From: Mixophyes australis
Taxonomy: Eukaryota; Chordata; Amphibia; Anura; Limnodynastidae
Length of the DNA: 64,000 bases
Assembly: GCA_036250195.1 (NCBI GenBank)
Contig: JAVHZZ010000001.1
Location: forward strand, 399,704,117-399,768,116
Reading direction: 5' to 3'
The notes beneath the pieces are model-generated. The model did not search any database and was not told the origin of the DNA. It saw nothing but the letters and a program-made list of their open reading frames with translations. This document shows, one piece after another, positions 45,031 through 57,400 of this stretch (position 1 is the first letter of the stretch; the number at the start of each line of letters is the position of its first letter). The position numbers and the translations under genes were made by a program.

Positions 45031-45715
45031 ACAGTGATGTCACTGTCCTTGAACTAGGAGTTGTTGACAGCTGTCAGCTCACTCCCTCCCTCCCCCTTTA
45101 CACCCCCCCTCACAAAAAATAAAAATGCCTGACTGTACTGGGCCTCCCAGGCAGGCCAGGCCCTGGTAATTCGATCTGCATCTCAGAATGAACAGTGCTT
45201 CAGTGTGAGATTCCGAAACGTCTGCGGGAGGTAAAGACATATTATAAAAGGGTTAGATTGGGTGTTAACTTTAATTCACTTTAAGCTATCAATAGTTTCT
45301 GATCTTGTTTAAAATTGTGTTCTGCTGTAACATAATTGCTGAGAGTAAGGGCCATTCAGTGTTGAAGATCTTGCACGAGGGTTACTGGGAGCAGGGTTAC
45401 ATATGCCTTCCCAAGCTGGTACATAATGCCTGGGCAGACCTGAAGGGAAAAAAAGAATGTTCCTCCTATTCTTTGTTTCAGCATGGAGGGGTGTGGCTAC
45501 ATGGCCTGGGCACTGCAGCTCTTCCTGGTGGTTGGCTACTCCTCTTAGAGCTGCTACCTCATTGTAGGTCCCTCCCCTCCCTCTAAATTTTATCTCTCCT
45601 CATCACTCCTCCTCTCTTTAGGACCCTCAGAGACTTACAGGAAGCAGGCGGAGGAATAGATAAGTTAAGTGTGATTATTAAGCCGTGGCCATGGGACAAA
45701 AAAAAAAACAACTTA
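45031..45715. other. Unassigned DNA
   Basis: Contains a possible hAT right end near 45,175 and no other recognised feature. A 93-residue frame at 45,305-45,586 has no known motif. Confidence 0.45.
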
Positions 45716-45813
45716 CCAGCATCCTCCTCGCTTCTCATTAAATGTATTGAATGTTGGGCGTGACGTCATTACGCCCGACATTCAGTGACAAGTGGCAGGA
45801 GAGAGGATGCTGG
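45716..45813. repeat. Imperfect hairpin preceding the 28-bp array
   Basis: CCAGCATCCTC pairs with GAGGATGCTGG; inner arms around TTGGGCGTGACGTCA and TTACGCCCGACATTCA also pair. Closely related to the hairpin at 812-920. Confidence 0.75.
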
Positions 45814-45954
45814 GTCCTGGGCACCGCCGAATTGGTAAGAAGAAAGAAGAAAAGACGGAAGAAATAGAAGAAAGAAGGTCAAGTATGGTAAGTAAAGAAA
45901 CGGAGGGGAATAGTGATAGGAATCAGCAATGGAGGGGCAAAAGAATGAAGGAGG

Positions 45955-46595
45955 GGGCAGGGTGAGGATGCAGAGGCGGCACAGAGAGTGGATGCAGAGG
46001 GAACACAGAGTGTGGATGCAGAGGGGCACAGATAGTGTGGATGATGCAGAGGGGGCAGAGAGAGTGTGGATGATGCAGAGGGGTCACAGAGAGTATAGAT
46101 GATGTAGAGGAGCACAGAGAGTGTGGATGATGCAGGGGGTCACAGAGAATGTGGATTATGCAGAGGGGCACAGAGAATGTGGATGATGCAAAGGGGCACA
46201 GAGAGTGTGGATGATGCAGAGGGGCACAGAGAGTGTGGATGATGTAGGGAGTCACAGAGAATGTGGATTATGCAGAGGGGCACAGAGAATGTGGATGATG
46301 CAGAGGGGCACAGAGAGTGTGGATGATGCAGAGGGGCACAGTGTGTGTGGATGATGCAGAGGGGCACAGTGTGTGTGGATGATGCAGAGGGGCACAGAGA
46401 GTGTGGATGATGCAGAGGGGCACAGTGTGTGTGGATGATGCAGAGGGGCACAGAGAATGTGGATGATGCAGAGGGGCACAGAGAGTGTGGATGATGCAGA
46501 GGGGCACACAGAGTGTGGATGATGAAGCAGGGCCACAGAGTGTGTGGAGATGCAGAGAGGCACAGAGTGTGTGGTTGATGATGCAGGGGCACAGA
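45955..46595. repeat. 28-bp minisatellite, about 22 units
   Basis: The unit is GAGGGGCACAGAGAGTGTGG plus ATGATGCA. Some units have CACAGTGTGTGTGG or GTCACAGAGAATG variants. As 28 is not a multiple of three, all minus-strand frames stay open as rotated Cys/His/Leu/Pro-rich peptides, which are artefacts. With the hairpin before it, this copies the layout of the hAT at 553-2119; TIRs were not found. Confidence 0.95.
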
Positions 46596-46866
46596 GTGAG
46601 TTAGCTGTAAATTATTCTTTGACATATAATTGAATAAATTATATACTGTAGTTGTTATTCTATATATGTTTATAGTTGGAGAAATATAGAACCGCTATTT
46701 GACACATAGATAATATTTATATATTATATGATTGGTTAATATCAGGAGCTTGCCTAACAACAACACATTTAGTCACATGATTGAGGACAGTGTTATGGAC
46801 TTATGATTGGTTGCCAGTTCCATTGCAGGATATATAAAAGATGCTTGGACCATTGAAACTTTATCT

Positions 46867-46899
46867 CTGATGAAACCGCCCATAGGAGGGGCGGAGAAA
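46867..46899 (+). ncRNA. Hammerhead ribozyme-like motif (copy e)
   Basis: CTGATGA (46,867-46,873) is an exact core box. Stem II CCGCCC/GGGCGG (46,876-46,881 and 46,889-46,894) is six perfect pairs, though set off by two unpaired bases on one side and one on the other. GAAA follows at 46,896-46,899, then CGCAGC in place of CGCGTC. Confidence 0.5.
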
Positions 46900-47789
46900 C
46901 GCAGCAGTTGACTGCGGCGTGCATGGACGCACCTTCCTTTCTGTTTCGTGTAGACACATTTTTTCTGATGCTGAGACACCAAAGCAATATTGGAGTACTA
47001 AGTCTCCTTTGCACTACACGGCTACAGCTGCACTAAACCCACAATATTCCACCACAGATTCCAAGGAGGACACCAGGAGTGATAACCAGTCCCTGTAAGG
47101 TACAGCGGATGTCTGATTGTTAAAGAGGAGACATTCGGCATACACAGTGTGCTTGGGCTCTATTTATACAGGTTATTACCACTGGATTCAACCCTCTCAG
47201 GACGTAATTGTGTGGGTTGGCTTACATTGTGAGCCAACTTTGTGCCTAGGGGCCATTTACTGGATACACTTCTTCATTATATGGCATCCAGGGCCCGATT
47301 AAGGGTTCCAGCCGCCCTAGGCTATTACCGCCGCAGCGCCCCCGCCCCCCCCCCCCCCGCAATATAAGTGTATAGGAATACTCCTGAATATGTATATTCA
47401 GGAGAATTCGCCAGCATTCAAAATTAGACAGATTGTGCATTCTCTCTTTCCTGTTCTTGCAGCTTTGTTGTCTTCTAGCTGGCTTCTGGAAAGTCGGGGT
47501 CCTGTTTTGAAAATATGCAGCAATTGTATTATAATGCTAAATGTTAACAAAGCCTAAATGATTAGGCTCCAAAACACAACAGTCCATTATGGATATATAA
47601 AACTACCCCATAGCACAGGCATATGTAGGCAATAAAATATATGAAAATTGTTGTCAAAGAGCTATAATCAAATATAAACCTCTATCAGCCCCATCTGACT
47701 AAAATTTTGCATTCTAACGACCCTAGAACCACATAGACCATCCTCATAACCGTCACACAATACAAAGATTATGCCCCCCCAAAGCTGCT

Positions 47790-48470
47790 CTATTTTTTTA
47801 AATAGTCACCTCAACCATTTCATCAGCCCCATTCAGCCTCTTCAACTGACCCCATTAGCATTGTCAACTGCTCCCTTTAGCCTCTTCACCTGCCTCTTTA
47901 GAATTATCTGCCCCCATTAGCATTGTTACCTGCCCCCATTAGCCTCTTTAGCCATTAGCATTGCTATCTGCCCCTATTATCATTGTTACTTGCCCCATTA
48001 GCTTCTTCACCTGCCCCTTTAGAATTATCTGGCCCCATTAGCATTGTTACCTGCCCCCATTAGCCTCTTCTTCTGCCCCCATTAGCATTGTTATCTGCCC
48101 CCATTAGCATTGTTATCTGCCCCCATTAGCATTGTTACCTGCTCCCCATTAGCCTCTTCTCCTGCCCCCTTTAGCCTCTTTAGCCATTAGCATTGCTATC
48201 TGCCCCTATTATCATTGTTACTTGCCCCATTTGCTTCTTCACCTGCCCCTTTAGAACTATCTGCCCCCATTAGCATTGTTAGCTGCCTCCATTAGCCTCT
48301 TTTCCTGCCCCCATTAACATTGTTATATGCCCCATTAGCATTGTTACCTTCCCCCATTAGACTCTTCACCTGCCCCTTTAGCATTATCTGCCCCCATTAG
48401 CAATGTCACCTGCCACCATTAGCCTCTTTACTTGCCCCTTTAGCTTTGTTACCAGCCCCTCCGCCCCCAG
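47790..48470. repeat. 22-bp-type minisatellite in hAT
   Basis: Units alternate among CCCCCATTAGCATTGTTACC-TG, CCCATTAGCCTCTTCACCTG and CCCCTTTAGAATTATCTG, forming irregular higher-order runs. Confidence 0.9.
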
Positions 48471-48526
48471 ACATTAGGACTTACCTGTTGTTCCTGGGCA
48501 GCAGTCTTCTCTCCAGCGCTATACAA

Positions 48527-48696
48527 GACAGGCAGTCTGGCAGCGATCGCTGCTAGCTGCCTGTCAGCGCGGCCGCGGGCGCTTCTTACTGTGGTCACGT
48601 GAGATGTGGAAGTCCTGATCTCATGTGACCACAGTAAGAAGCTCCCACGGCCGCGCTGACAGGCAGCTAATAGCGATCGCTGCCAGACTGCCTGTC
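48527..48696. repeat. About 80-bp-stem hairpin in hAT
   Basis: GACAGGCAGTCTGGCAGCGA...GTGGTCACGTGAGAT pairs with ATCTCATGTGACCAC...GCCAGACTGCCTGTC over roughly 78-80 bp with few mismatches and a loop of about 12 bases. GC-rich, and contains GCGGCCGC on the left arm. Confidence 0.93.
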
Positions 48697-49185
48697 ATAC
48701 AGTAGTCGGGCCGCCCCCTTTAGACAAGGGGCGGTCCCGATGATTCAGGATCAATGCTGCCTAAGTAAAAAAAAAAAAATGAAAGGGAAAAAAAATTAAC
48801 CTCGGGGACGCTGCGCCCCTCAGACTCCAGCGCTCCAGGCTGCAGCCTGATCAGCCTATTGGTTGATCAGGCCCTGATGGCATCAGTGGACATTGGGTTC
48901 CTATTGCTGTCTATACTAGTGCTTTTTGTCTATTTTAACATTTTAACTGTTTTTAGGTGCTTAATTTAATCTTAATATATATTCAGATTGCAATAAAAAT
49001 TTTGTTATAAGATTTACCGGCGCTGCCACTTGTTCTTTTTCTTCTTTTACTGTGGAGAGCTGCAGGTTGATCTTGGACAACTTTTCTATATATCCTGCTA
49101 CTAGTAAGGATTATTGGATTTGATATGAGTATTTATTTTTAACTAGCACCTGATGGTTTGTTTTACACTATACAATAAAGTTTAG

Positions 49186-49360
49186 GGGCTAGATTTACTA
49201 AGCTGCGGGTTTGAAAAAGTGGGGATGTTGCCTATAGCAACCAATCAGATTCTAGCTATCATTTTGTAGAAGGTACTAAATAAATGAAAGCTAGAATCTG
49301 ATTGGTTGCTATAGGCAACATCCGCACTTTTTCAAACCCACAGCTTAGTAAATCTAGCCC
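49186..49360. mobile_element. 175-bp palindromic MITE, GGGCTAGATTTACTAAG
   Basis: The two halves are almost perfect inverted copies (GGGCTAGATTTACTAAGCTG; inner GATGTTGCCTATAGCAACCA). A TAG trinucleotide flanks each side, as in PIF/Harbinger. Little divergence between arms suggests a young copy. Confidence 0.88.
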
Positions 49361-49802
49361 TAGGTTTATTACTATCATGTATCTTTTACTCTATTTTATG
49401 TTCACTGGTTTACTTTTATTTTCTCTAGGTATAAGTAGTGCCAAAATCATCCATCATCATTACAATCCAAGCATGAGTTTCTTTGATTTTTAATGAAAAA
49501 GCCTTTAAAAAATTTTGATCTGATTATAATCTTTATAATTTGACATGAGCTCATAATGATATTTAATTGTTATTAGGCATTTCATATTTTAGCATTAGCA
49601 ATTTTGTTTTTGTTATGTTTGTTTTGTTTTCTTTATCTTGCCAGCGGTTGTTCAGCGCAAATCTCAACCACAGGATCAATCCCCTCCCTAATTTTTATGT
49701 ATTTGAGTGGTGTTGGATTTATCTTTGGAAGTATACTGTGGAAGTTTTATAGATTAGAATGTTTATGTGTAAAGCAACATTAAGTTTGGCTTTAATGTTT
49801 AG

Positions 49803-49945
49803 GAGGCACAGTGGCCTAGTGATTGCTGCACTGGAATAATGGGTTTGAATCTACCCAGAGTTCAGTCTGTTTGGCTTTCCTGAGAGTATTCTGGAGCACT
49901 CTGTAATATTAATTGGCTTCCAACTAAATTGGGCTAAATCTAAGG
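49803..49945 (+). mobile_element. Diverged SINE head and body
   Basis: GGCACAGTGGCCTAGTGATT and GGGTTTGAATCTACCCAG correspond to the A- and B-box parts of the SINE at 23,333-23,679. TTAATTGGCTTCCAAC matches its body. The tail is not seen. Confidence 0.6.
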
Positions 49946-52344
49946 CGCCATTTATATGCTTGCAGTAGGGAAATTTAGCACCTACACCCATATAGTCGCC
50001 ACTTTTATAGCTTCCCCTTCTTGTGACATGTGAGCACACTTTAGGATACACACACACAATGTTCATTCCCTTCATCATTTATTCCCACTCTGCGATCCTG
50101 GGCTTGGACAACTGGATCCGTTCATTAGTTGTTTGTGCTACATGTGTTATAGTCTGTGTACAGATCTGGCTTTTTGTCATTATGGGGTCTATTTATCAAT
50201 ATTGGGCAATATGGAAGATTTTTTATTGCTACTTATCGCATAGATATAAAACTTTTTTCGTCCAATTTAAGAAGAAACTGTTGCAGTAGTAGTTAAGGGA
50301 TACTCAGGTCCCCGGCGATACTGTCTGGCAGCAGTAAGAGGCCTCTTAACGCTTCACCAGCCAGTCTGGGTTCAATCAGCACATGCATGAGCCAGCTTGC
50401 TCTCACACTGTATATGGAGGCCTGTACCTGGGCTTCCAGTTCCAGATTCATTAAAAAAAAAGATTTTTTTTTTAAAATATAGAATAATAGAATAACTTAA
50501 TAAACAAAAAAAAGTAAAACATGCTTTGTTTGTAATAAAGCATTTTATCCTTTAATGACCACCAACTATTACCATCCTCAACCACCTTGTACTGTCTTTG
50601 TTCTTAAAATAGACTTAAATAGGCTTTCCCATACTTTGTCCAGGGAACTTACTAAATAGGGAGAAGCTATCAAAAAACTCCACTTGTCGCTGGATCTTGG
50701 GCTTTTGTAGCTGTAATAAATAGACTAAACTTTGTTTACAATATAAGAAGCTGCACTATTTGCCTTGTCTACCTGATATTTTGCATGTTATAATTTCTTT
50801 GAACATGAGCAGCGATCCCTGCATACAACCTATTTACTGGCTATCCATGTGTTTGCAAGCAGTTGTCTAGTAAAACTAGACTGATGACCCTAATCTGTAG
50901 GACCGTTGCAGCAAAGCCCATCACACACTTGCAGGATTACAAACTGGAGTTCCAATTAGATGCTGCACCCCAGATTAGCCTATGAGAAATGCTAATGTCA
51001 TATCTTTTCAACATCAGGACTGAATGTTACAGCAGACACAATCAGTGAAGCATAGTGCTTGAATATTCTATACATTTTACACTGCTGGAATTATCAGACA
51101 CAGTGCTGCTACAATAAGTGGGGGCTCTATGTTGGTGTAATCATGAGACACAATTCTGGTATAAATCAATTGAGCACAGCGTCGGTACAGTGAATGATGC
51201 CTAGTGTGAAATGAGCAATGGACACATTGATGGTTTAATCATAGGGTGCATTCCTAGTATGGAGGACTATCGGTGGACATAGAGATCAAGGTAGGGACAA
51301 AAGCCAAGAACAAGACACCTATGGGAACCTGTTTCTATAACAAGTTTATTGCTTTTGGTTAACAAAGAGTACATGGATTAACTTGCCTGCTAGAGCAAAC
51401 TCAATATAACATGGGTGTCCCAATTTCCTGTATTGGGAGATTGTCACTCCTAAGCATGTCAATGTCCAGTCAGCAAATACTGAGATTGTAGAACTGATGA
51501 ATGTGCGCATATATTAACCATATATAATTTTAGAAATGTATGATTAGATGGCTCTGAAATTTAAAAAGAGTGGTTTAATTTGTTGACTGACAAACTTTGT
51601 CAAGTTTTACATAGTGTTGGTTTATGCTGCTATAATGTACTATTTTATACACGTTGCAATTATGGAGGAAATGAAAACAAAAATTAGGATATTCCAAGAA
51701 ATGGAATATGTGCAAAAGTCTTATCCTATTGAAACTTTGTAATATTCGATGTCTGGAAAATGACAAGAACATTATGAATTTGTTAGTTAAAATGGCCAAA
51801 TATACAAAAAAATGAACTGGTTTGAAGTGGAATATGTTTATACAGACGCATACCTGCAATCTCATAGATTCCCACGCTCTGCTTATCATGAAGAAAAATA
51901 CACAATTGTAAACGTCAGTTGTTACAGCAATCAGAACCGCAAACTAATTATATCTATTTTTATCCTAGTGGGAATATTAAGAATTTACTTGCAGCACAAT
52001 AGTTATATGTTTTTTCATCATACAATGCATGTTAATTTTATGAAAAAATAAGCTGACAGGTTTGCATAAAGTCATACAAAGACCCCATCCTAACTGAAAA
52101 TTAGCTTGAGTGTGTCTCAGGGCTTTGAAGAACTGCATTTACGAGATTTAAGTGGGCATGTCCTTTAAGATAGAAACCATATAGTGAAGGTTTAAGATTT
52201 CCAGCTATTACAACTTATAAACATTTTCACAAGTGCTTAACTACACATGAAAGCAATGACAAGTCTTGAACAATTTGCATCTCTATTAGGTTTTTTATGA
52301 ATTTCTAAAAGCAGTTGGTGCATGTATCTATGAAAACTTAAGTG
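49946..52344. other. Unassigned intergenic DNA
   Basis: AT-rich with homopolymer runs at 50,450-50,515. GGGTCTATTTATCAATATTG at 50,185 resembles a MITE end, without a convincing partner. No supported coding frame. Confidence 0.45.
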
Positions 52345-52630
52345 CAGTGGCGCACACAGGGGGGGTTTCTGAGTCTCCAGAAACCCCCCCTGCGCTAACT
52401 AAGTGGCCGCTATAGCTGCACTGTCCTATACAGCAGCCGCGGCGCTGTCAAAGAAGCGTCAACGGCGGTGCTGTAGTGTATACAGCACCGCCGCGGACGC
52501 TTCTTAGACAGCGCCGCGGCTGCTGTATAGGACAGCGCTGAAGAAACGGAGCAGCTCTCGCGGGGGGTGGTTTTTTTTGGGGGGTCGGGGGGAAACCCCC
52601 CCCCCCCTGACAATCCTCCGTTCGCCCCTG
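52345..52630. mobile_element. 286-bp palindromic MITE with 5-bp TSD
   Basis: The ends are CAGTGGCGCACACAGGGG and, inverted, CAGGGGCGAACGGAGG. AAGTG duplicates flank it (52,340-52,344 and 52,631-52,635). The centre is a large hairpin: CTATACAGCAGCCGCGGCGC against GCGCCGCGGCTGCTGTATAG, then a second inner palindrome. The ends look hAT-like but the duplication is 5 bp, as in some hAT subgroups. Confidence 0.82.
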
Positions 52631-52635
52631 AAGTG

Positions 52636-54343
52636 GGGACTGTCTGTGGTGTGTAGATAGTTCCGGATCGCTGTGTATGCTTGCTGCCTTGTGGAGAGGG
52701 TAGATGTTTCACCTCTTCTTGTATGGCGAACTGGATGCTGGGACACAACCTGGTATTATCTATAGGTGGTGTGGTGTTGTCTGTGTTTTCTTACTTGTCA
52801 TTTCTCTAGAGTGAAGAAGTTTTCTGGATATGTTCATTGAGTTTTGTGTTCCTGTTTTAGATAGGGTAGAGTGGTCCTAGAGTGGCTTCCTGTTTGGAGT
52901 GGTGTGATTATTTGGAAGTGTTTCTCTTTTTGGTTAAGTGTGTGTTTGTCCAGTGGATATCTCCTGGATTGGTTTGTCGTGTTAAAAAAGCAGTCACAGG
53001 ATGTGGGTGTTATTTAGTATCCCTAACACTGCAGAAGTGGGGATTGTTCTTTTTTGTATGTTCGGTGTTCAAGTGTTTATAGCTCATTTGTCTCTTTATC
53101 TCTTTTACACACATACTTCTTTTGCATATATAGCTCTTCTATGTATAAAGCCCTTTTGTGAATATAGCTCTTTTTATAGCTCATGGGCCTGCTTTGACTT
53201 TATTGGTGATTGGAGCAATTGATCTTACAAGAGTAATTGAAGTACATTGGAAGTGTGGTGCAGATGTGGTGAACAATGGGGGCTAAATATACGAGTGTAA
53301 ATTAGATTAGTGATAGTGGTGGTACATGTTAAATGTGGAGTAGAGCAAAAACTTATTGTAGTGTATGCATGATTACACGTTGAAGGGATGGCTGGTGGTG
53401 GTGGAATGTGGTGTGGCTATATTATGAGGGCTGTGCTGCACTGCTGTGGAGTTTTTTTTTTTCGGAATCTACTTTTCTGACTGTGCATTCAGTTAGTCTA
53501 ATGTTTAGTGGGGAGGGCAGGATGTGGGCCATGTAGTGTTGGTGTTTATAGGTGTCTTGTTTAATATTCAAAGTTTGTGTAATAAATCCCCCCGTATTGG
53601 GGAGAACCAGGAAATGATTGCAGCGCCAGGGGTCTCCCATTTGACACAGATCAGAGGAACTGCAGGAGATATGGAATGGTGAGGGTGTATGACTGGGGAG
53701 GGGCGGGCTTTGGAACGTCGCCTGTGTGTTCAGTAATCTGCTGATCCCTAGAGCGGTACTCTTGGGTTATTTGACTGGGTGATGTCTGAGGGTTGCTGGT
53801 CAGTGATAAGAAGGGATTTGCTGCAGTGTATTAAGCAAGTAATAAATAGCTCTAGATCTCATGTGTGTATGTATATGTCTTTTGCTAAAATTGTTGGAAA
53901 TTGACCTGTTTACACACCAACAATACTACTTAAAACACTTTGTTTTCTCGTGTTTCTTAGATTCATCTGTTATGGGAAATTCTGCTTTTTTTAAAGGTAG
54001 TAAAGAAGTGAAGATAAAAACCTGGCACAGATCTGGTCAAAACTGTATAGAAGTACCTGATGAAGTTCTTTTAGACATGCAGGTTGCCCAGAAAGCATGA
54101 TTGCTTAGTATACACAATGGCTGAACCATCTCCTGAAAGATTGAAACTGGTTAGCTGTAGAATTCCATGTAAAGAACAGGATAAAAACTATAAAGAGAAA
54201 TAAAAATGTTTGAATCAATACACAGTTGCTGATTATTCATCTTAAATCAGTGGGACTAAGCATGGCTAGGTGCCAATGTTCATGGATGTCCTCAGATAGC
54301 TGGAATACATGAAACTGTCCCAACAAGAAACAAAAAAATCTAC
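52636..54343. other. Unassigned intergenic DNA
   Basis: G/T-rich at 52,760-53,440 with no array. A 79-residue frame ends at 54,100 (containing GSKEVKIKTWHRSGQ) but has no known domain or flanking coding evidence. Confidence 0.45.
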
Positions 54344-54417
54344 AAAACATATGCAAAAAATAGAAAAATATATATATAAAAAAATTATATTTTTTTTTAT
54401 TTTTTGCATATGTTTTG
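54344..54417. repeat. AT-rich hairpin
   Basis: AAAACATATGCAAAAAATA at the left is mirrored by ATTTTTTGCATATGTTTT at the right around an AT-only loop. Confidence 0.85.
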
Positions 54418-57400
54418 ATCTTTAATAAATTGTATATATTTTTTTTACCATTTCACAAGCTTGTTTTTAGTTATTGGCTATCGGTTCCAGTGCTGTTTTC
54501 TTTGTTTTTGTTCTCAAACTCTTTTCTACATCAGCAGGTTCAGTTTTTTTGCCTTTTTTGTATTTTATTTCTCTATAATATCTGTCAGCGCCTGGGACTT
54601 TTGCTTTGTGTCATTGGTGAACCCTGTTGATGATGGATGTGTGACCAGGTAATGTTAATAGACTCTGCTCAGGATTCTCAGAATGCCCAATTTGTTATTC
54701 AACTCCGTGTTCTTTTCATGCACTGATGTAGCTGTTTTGGAGGTGACAGAGCCACACTCAGAGCAAGAAGGTGGTACATGGGAAGGTACAGAAGATACAT
54801 GACCATGTTTGGCACTCTATTTTTGAATAGGCATTGCTGCACCAGAGTCTAATAGGGCAGGAGAAATTACAGACCTGGAGGGAGAACTGAGAGTAGCTGT
54901 GTGGCCGTGTCCAGTGTTCTGGCCAACGTACGTGTATGCAGCCATTTTTAAATGTGCTCAGGTGCCAGGAGGGATATTTTTAGGCAGAGACTTTAAAGAT
55001 AAATCTCCCGCAATAGACATAGAGACACGAGGGGTGGAAAGAAGGCTCAGCCTCCCTCTCCCTGGCTGCTCTTGGACAGGAGGGAAGTACACCTACCCTG
55101 CCACTAGCAACAATGTCAAAGGTGTGAAATCTCTCCAGGCTGATTCACATGCAGGCTGCATGAATCAGCCTGGATTGGTTAAAGGGTCAGGAGGCTGAAA
55201 TAACTCCTGCCAGGTTATGTCCGTAAAACTGTATAAAAAGAGTCCCGTTATCCATGGCATAGGTAGGGTATGCCACTATTGAAAAAGAATGTTTGTCCAT
55301 TGGCCATTGTCTCATCAGGAAGAGCCGAATCCCCCGTGTCACCACCGGAAACCCGATGAGACTGTGGGACAAGGTGCCAAATTGTGGGGACATGACCCAC
55401 TGGTGACCCGCATGGACTAGGGAGCAGGAGTTTGGCTGGGTGCAGTGATCTTTAAATGTGCTCCGGTGTTGGGTGCAGGTCCAGCGGTGTTTATGGGGCA
55501 CTGGGAGGGTGGAACCTCTTCTTGGGAGTAAGGGCATGCCCACCACCATGGCTGGGGCATCTTTTATTTTGGTTACAGTTAAGCAGAGGAAATGTCCTGC
55601 CCCTCCTTCACCCACTACCAATGTTGCATTCAATGAAAAACTTTTTTGACTTGAATCTGCTAGAAGGTCAGAACTGTGAGGAAGGTGAGAAGTAGAGAAC
55701 AACAAGGAAAAGTGCAAGGAATAGAGGAAATGGAAGAGAAAAAGAGAGGTTGGGAAACAAAATTAGGAGAGCTATAGGGTGAGGCTGTTGGTGGACTATG
55801 TTGCTCTCTCCTACCTTATTGCAGTTTTCACAACGTGCTGCTGGTATCTCATCTGGATCTGGAATGTCAGGGCCTGTTTGGAAATTGTAGGTACATGAGA
55901 AAAACTGAGCAATAAGTGAACATAGTACATAACACATCACATATACATATAACACATAATAGGCCAGAGTCATTAAGACATGCATACCAGGCGCATTGTA
56001 CGTTTGGGTGAAACCAAACAGAACTGTCCGCTGCATACTTCTGAAGTCGGCAAGACACAGATTATCAAAATGCTGCTTAATGACTTCGGGAGTAACAGCT
56101 TTTACGTCATGTGCACACTGGTGTGCAATGCACGTCTGCCTGTTACATCTACGGCAAATCTCATAAACTTGTAGAACAGGTAGCAGAGGTCTCCTCCTAT
56201 AGCAGCCGCCTTTCCCGTAGAGCTGAACGTGCTCACAGGTACTCGGATCCCCCCAGGACTTAAACTCAGAGTAGTACAAGTTTATAATCTTACCGTAGCA
56301 CAGGTGAGGGCCAGGTGGTAGAGACAACAAAGTCCAGCTGTGGACACTTTGTACAGCAGGCAGCGATAGTGAGGTCCAGGCAGAGGTCAGGGCTTGCGGA
56401 AAACAGCATATCCAGGTAACAGGCAGAGATCAGGGTCACAAGTAATCCAACAGAGTCCAGTAAGCAAGCCAAAGGTCATACACGAAAGAATCAATCAAAA
56501 TCACAAGAGCAGAGGAGCAGAGAAGCAGGTCAGAAGGCAGAGACTGAAGCTATAACCGGCAGGTAGGCTAAGCCCTCCCTGCCTTAAATACTAGTAAGGA
56601 TCAATAGGAGCTGAGGAACTGGGAGGCAATCAGGCCCAGCAGGGATAATTATTTTTATGTTGCGCACGTTTCCAGCTGTCCAACTGGCCGGGTCGCGGCG
56701 GTAATGTACTGAGCGTCCCAGCCGTTACCATGGTGACGGCCGGGACGAAAACCGGAAGTGACGCCCGGTCATCATGACGATGGCCGGGAAGCGTCTGATG
56801 GGGCAGAGTAAGTTGCGGCGGTGCTGAGCTGCGGCGGCTCATAACACCACCTGTATCAGTACAATAATCATCAGCAAGGCACTTTTCGGCTCGACATGCG
56901 GCTGCGAATGCTAAGCAATTGAATGGGCTTAGGAATATTGTCTTGTAACTCTCTGGCACTCTTTCATGTATTACTGACTACCCTTGTTTATTATTTACCA
57001 TACAATACAGGGATGTTGGAAGAATTATTCTACAGTGAGGGCTGTGTAGTGGTGGTTGTAATTTACATTAAAGTATGTGTCCCCCTTTTTTTTTATGCTA
57101 CTTTGTTCATCTATAGTACCAGTGGTCTCTGTATATCAGAACATGCTGGCACTTGTCAATCCCAAAGTATCAGCATGTTCATTGCCCTGACAACCATGAA
57201 TCGGTACTTCTTGTCACTACGTTTGCGCCACTAGGCCTGGCACTAGGTTCGCACCTATGATTATGTCTGTTCCGCCATATTTCTTTAACCCACTGATGAA
57301 CATAATTAAATCACTGTTACCCCCCCACACCGAATACCCAGGGATGTGGAAAAGTCCTTTTTCTATCAGCATGGAGCTGGGTACAGTTTCTGGGGGGTTG

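Larger units (their letters stand above)
47289..48876. mobile_element. Non-autonomous hAT with array and 170-nt hairpin
   Basis: The ends are CAGGGCCCGATTAAGGG and, inverted, CAGGGCCTGATCAACCAAT. An exact 8-bp duplication ATGGCATC lies at 47,281-47,288 and 48,877-48,884. The interior has a poly-C tract near the left end, a CCCCCATTAGCATTGTTACC array and a very long hairpin. No transposase. It is inserted in PLE-like terminal DNA. Confidence 0.93.
46610..49050 (+). mobile_element. Penelope-like terminal segment split by a hAT
   Basis: Non-coding DNA with a hammerhead-like motif near the start, interrupted by the hAT at 47,289-48,876 and resuming with an AT-rich tail (TTTTAACTGTTTTTAGG, then CAATAAAAATTTTGTTATAA). 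Assignment rests on the ribozyme motif and the tail, so it is inference. Limits are approximate. Confidence 0.45.

Noticed and set aside
44779..45175. Complete hAT ending at CAGGCCAGGCCCTG
   Set aside because: No matching left end and no duplicated octamer for GTAATTCG were found.
45923..46625. Overlapping Cys/His/Pro-rich frames that look like zinc-binding repeats on the minus strand
   Set aside because: All frames encode rotations of the same 28-bp minisatellite; no unique flanking coding sequence.
53861..54100. 79-codon frame as a small host exon
   Set aside because: No splice-site context or known domain; single short frame in unassigned DNA.
55187..55717. 176-codon minus-strand frame
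   Set aside because: No recognisable domain, no conserved neighbours, and overlapping + strand frames of similar quality.
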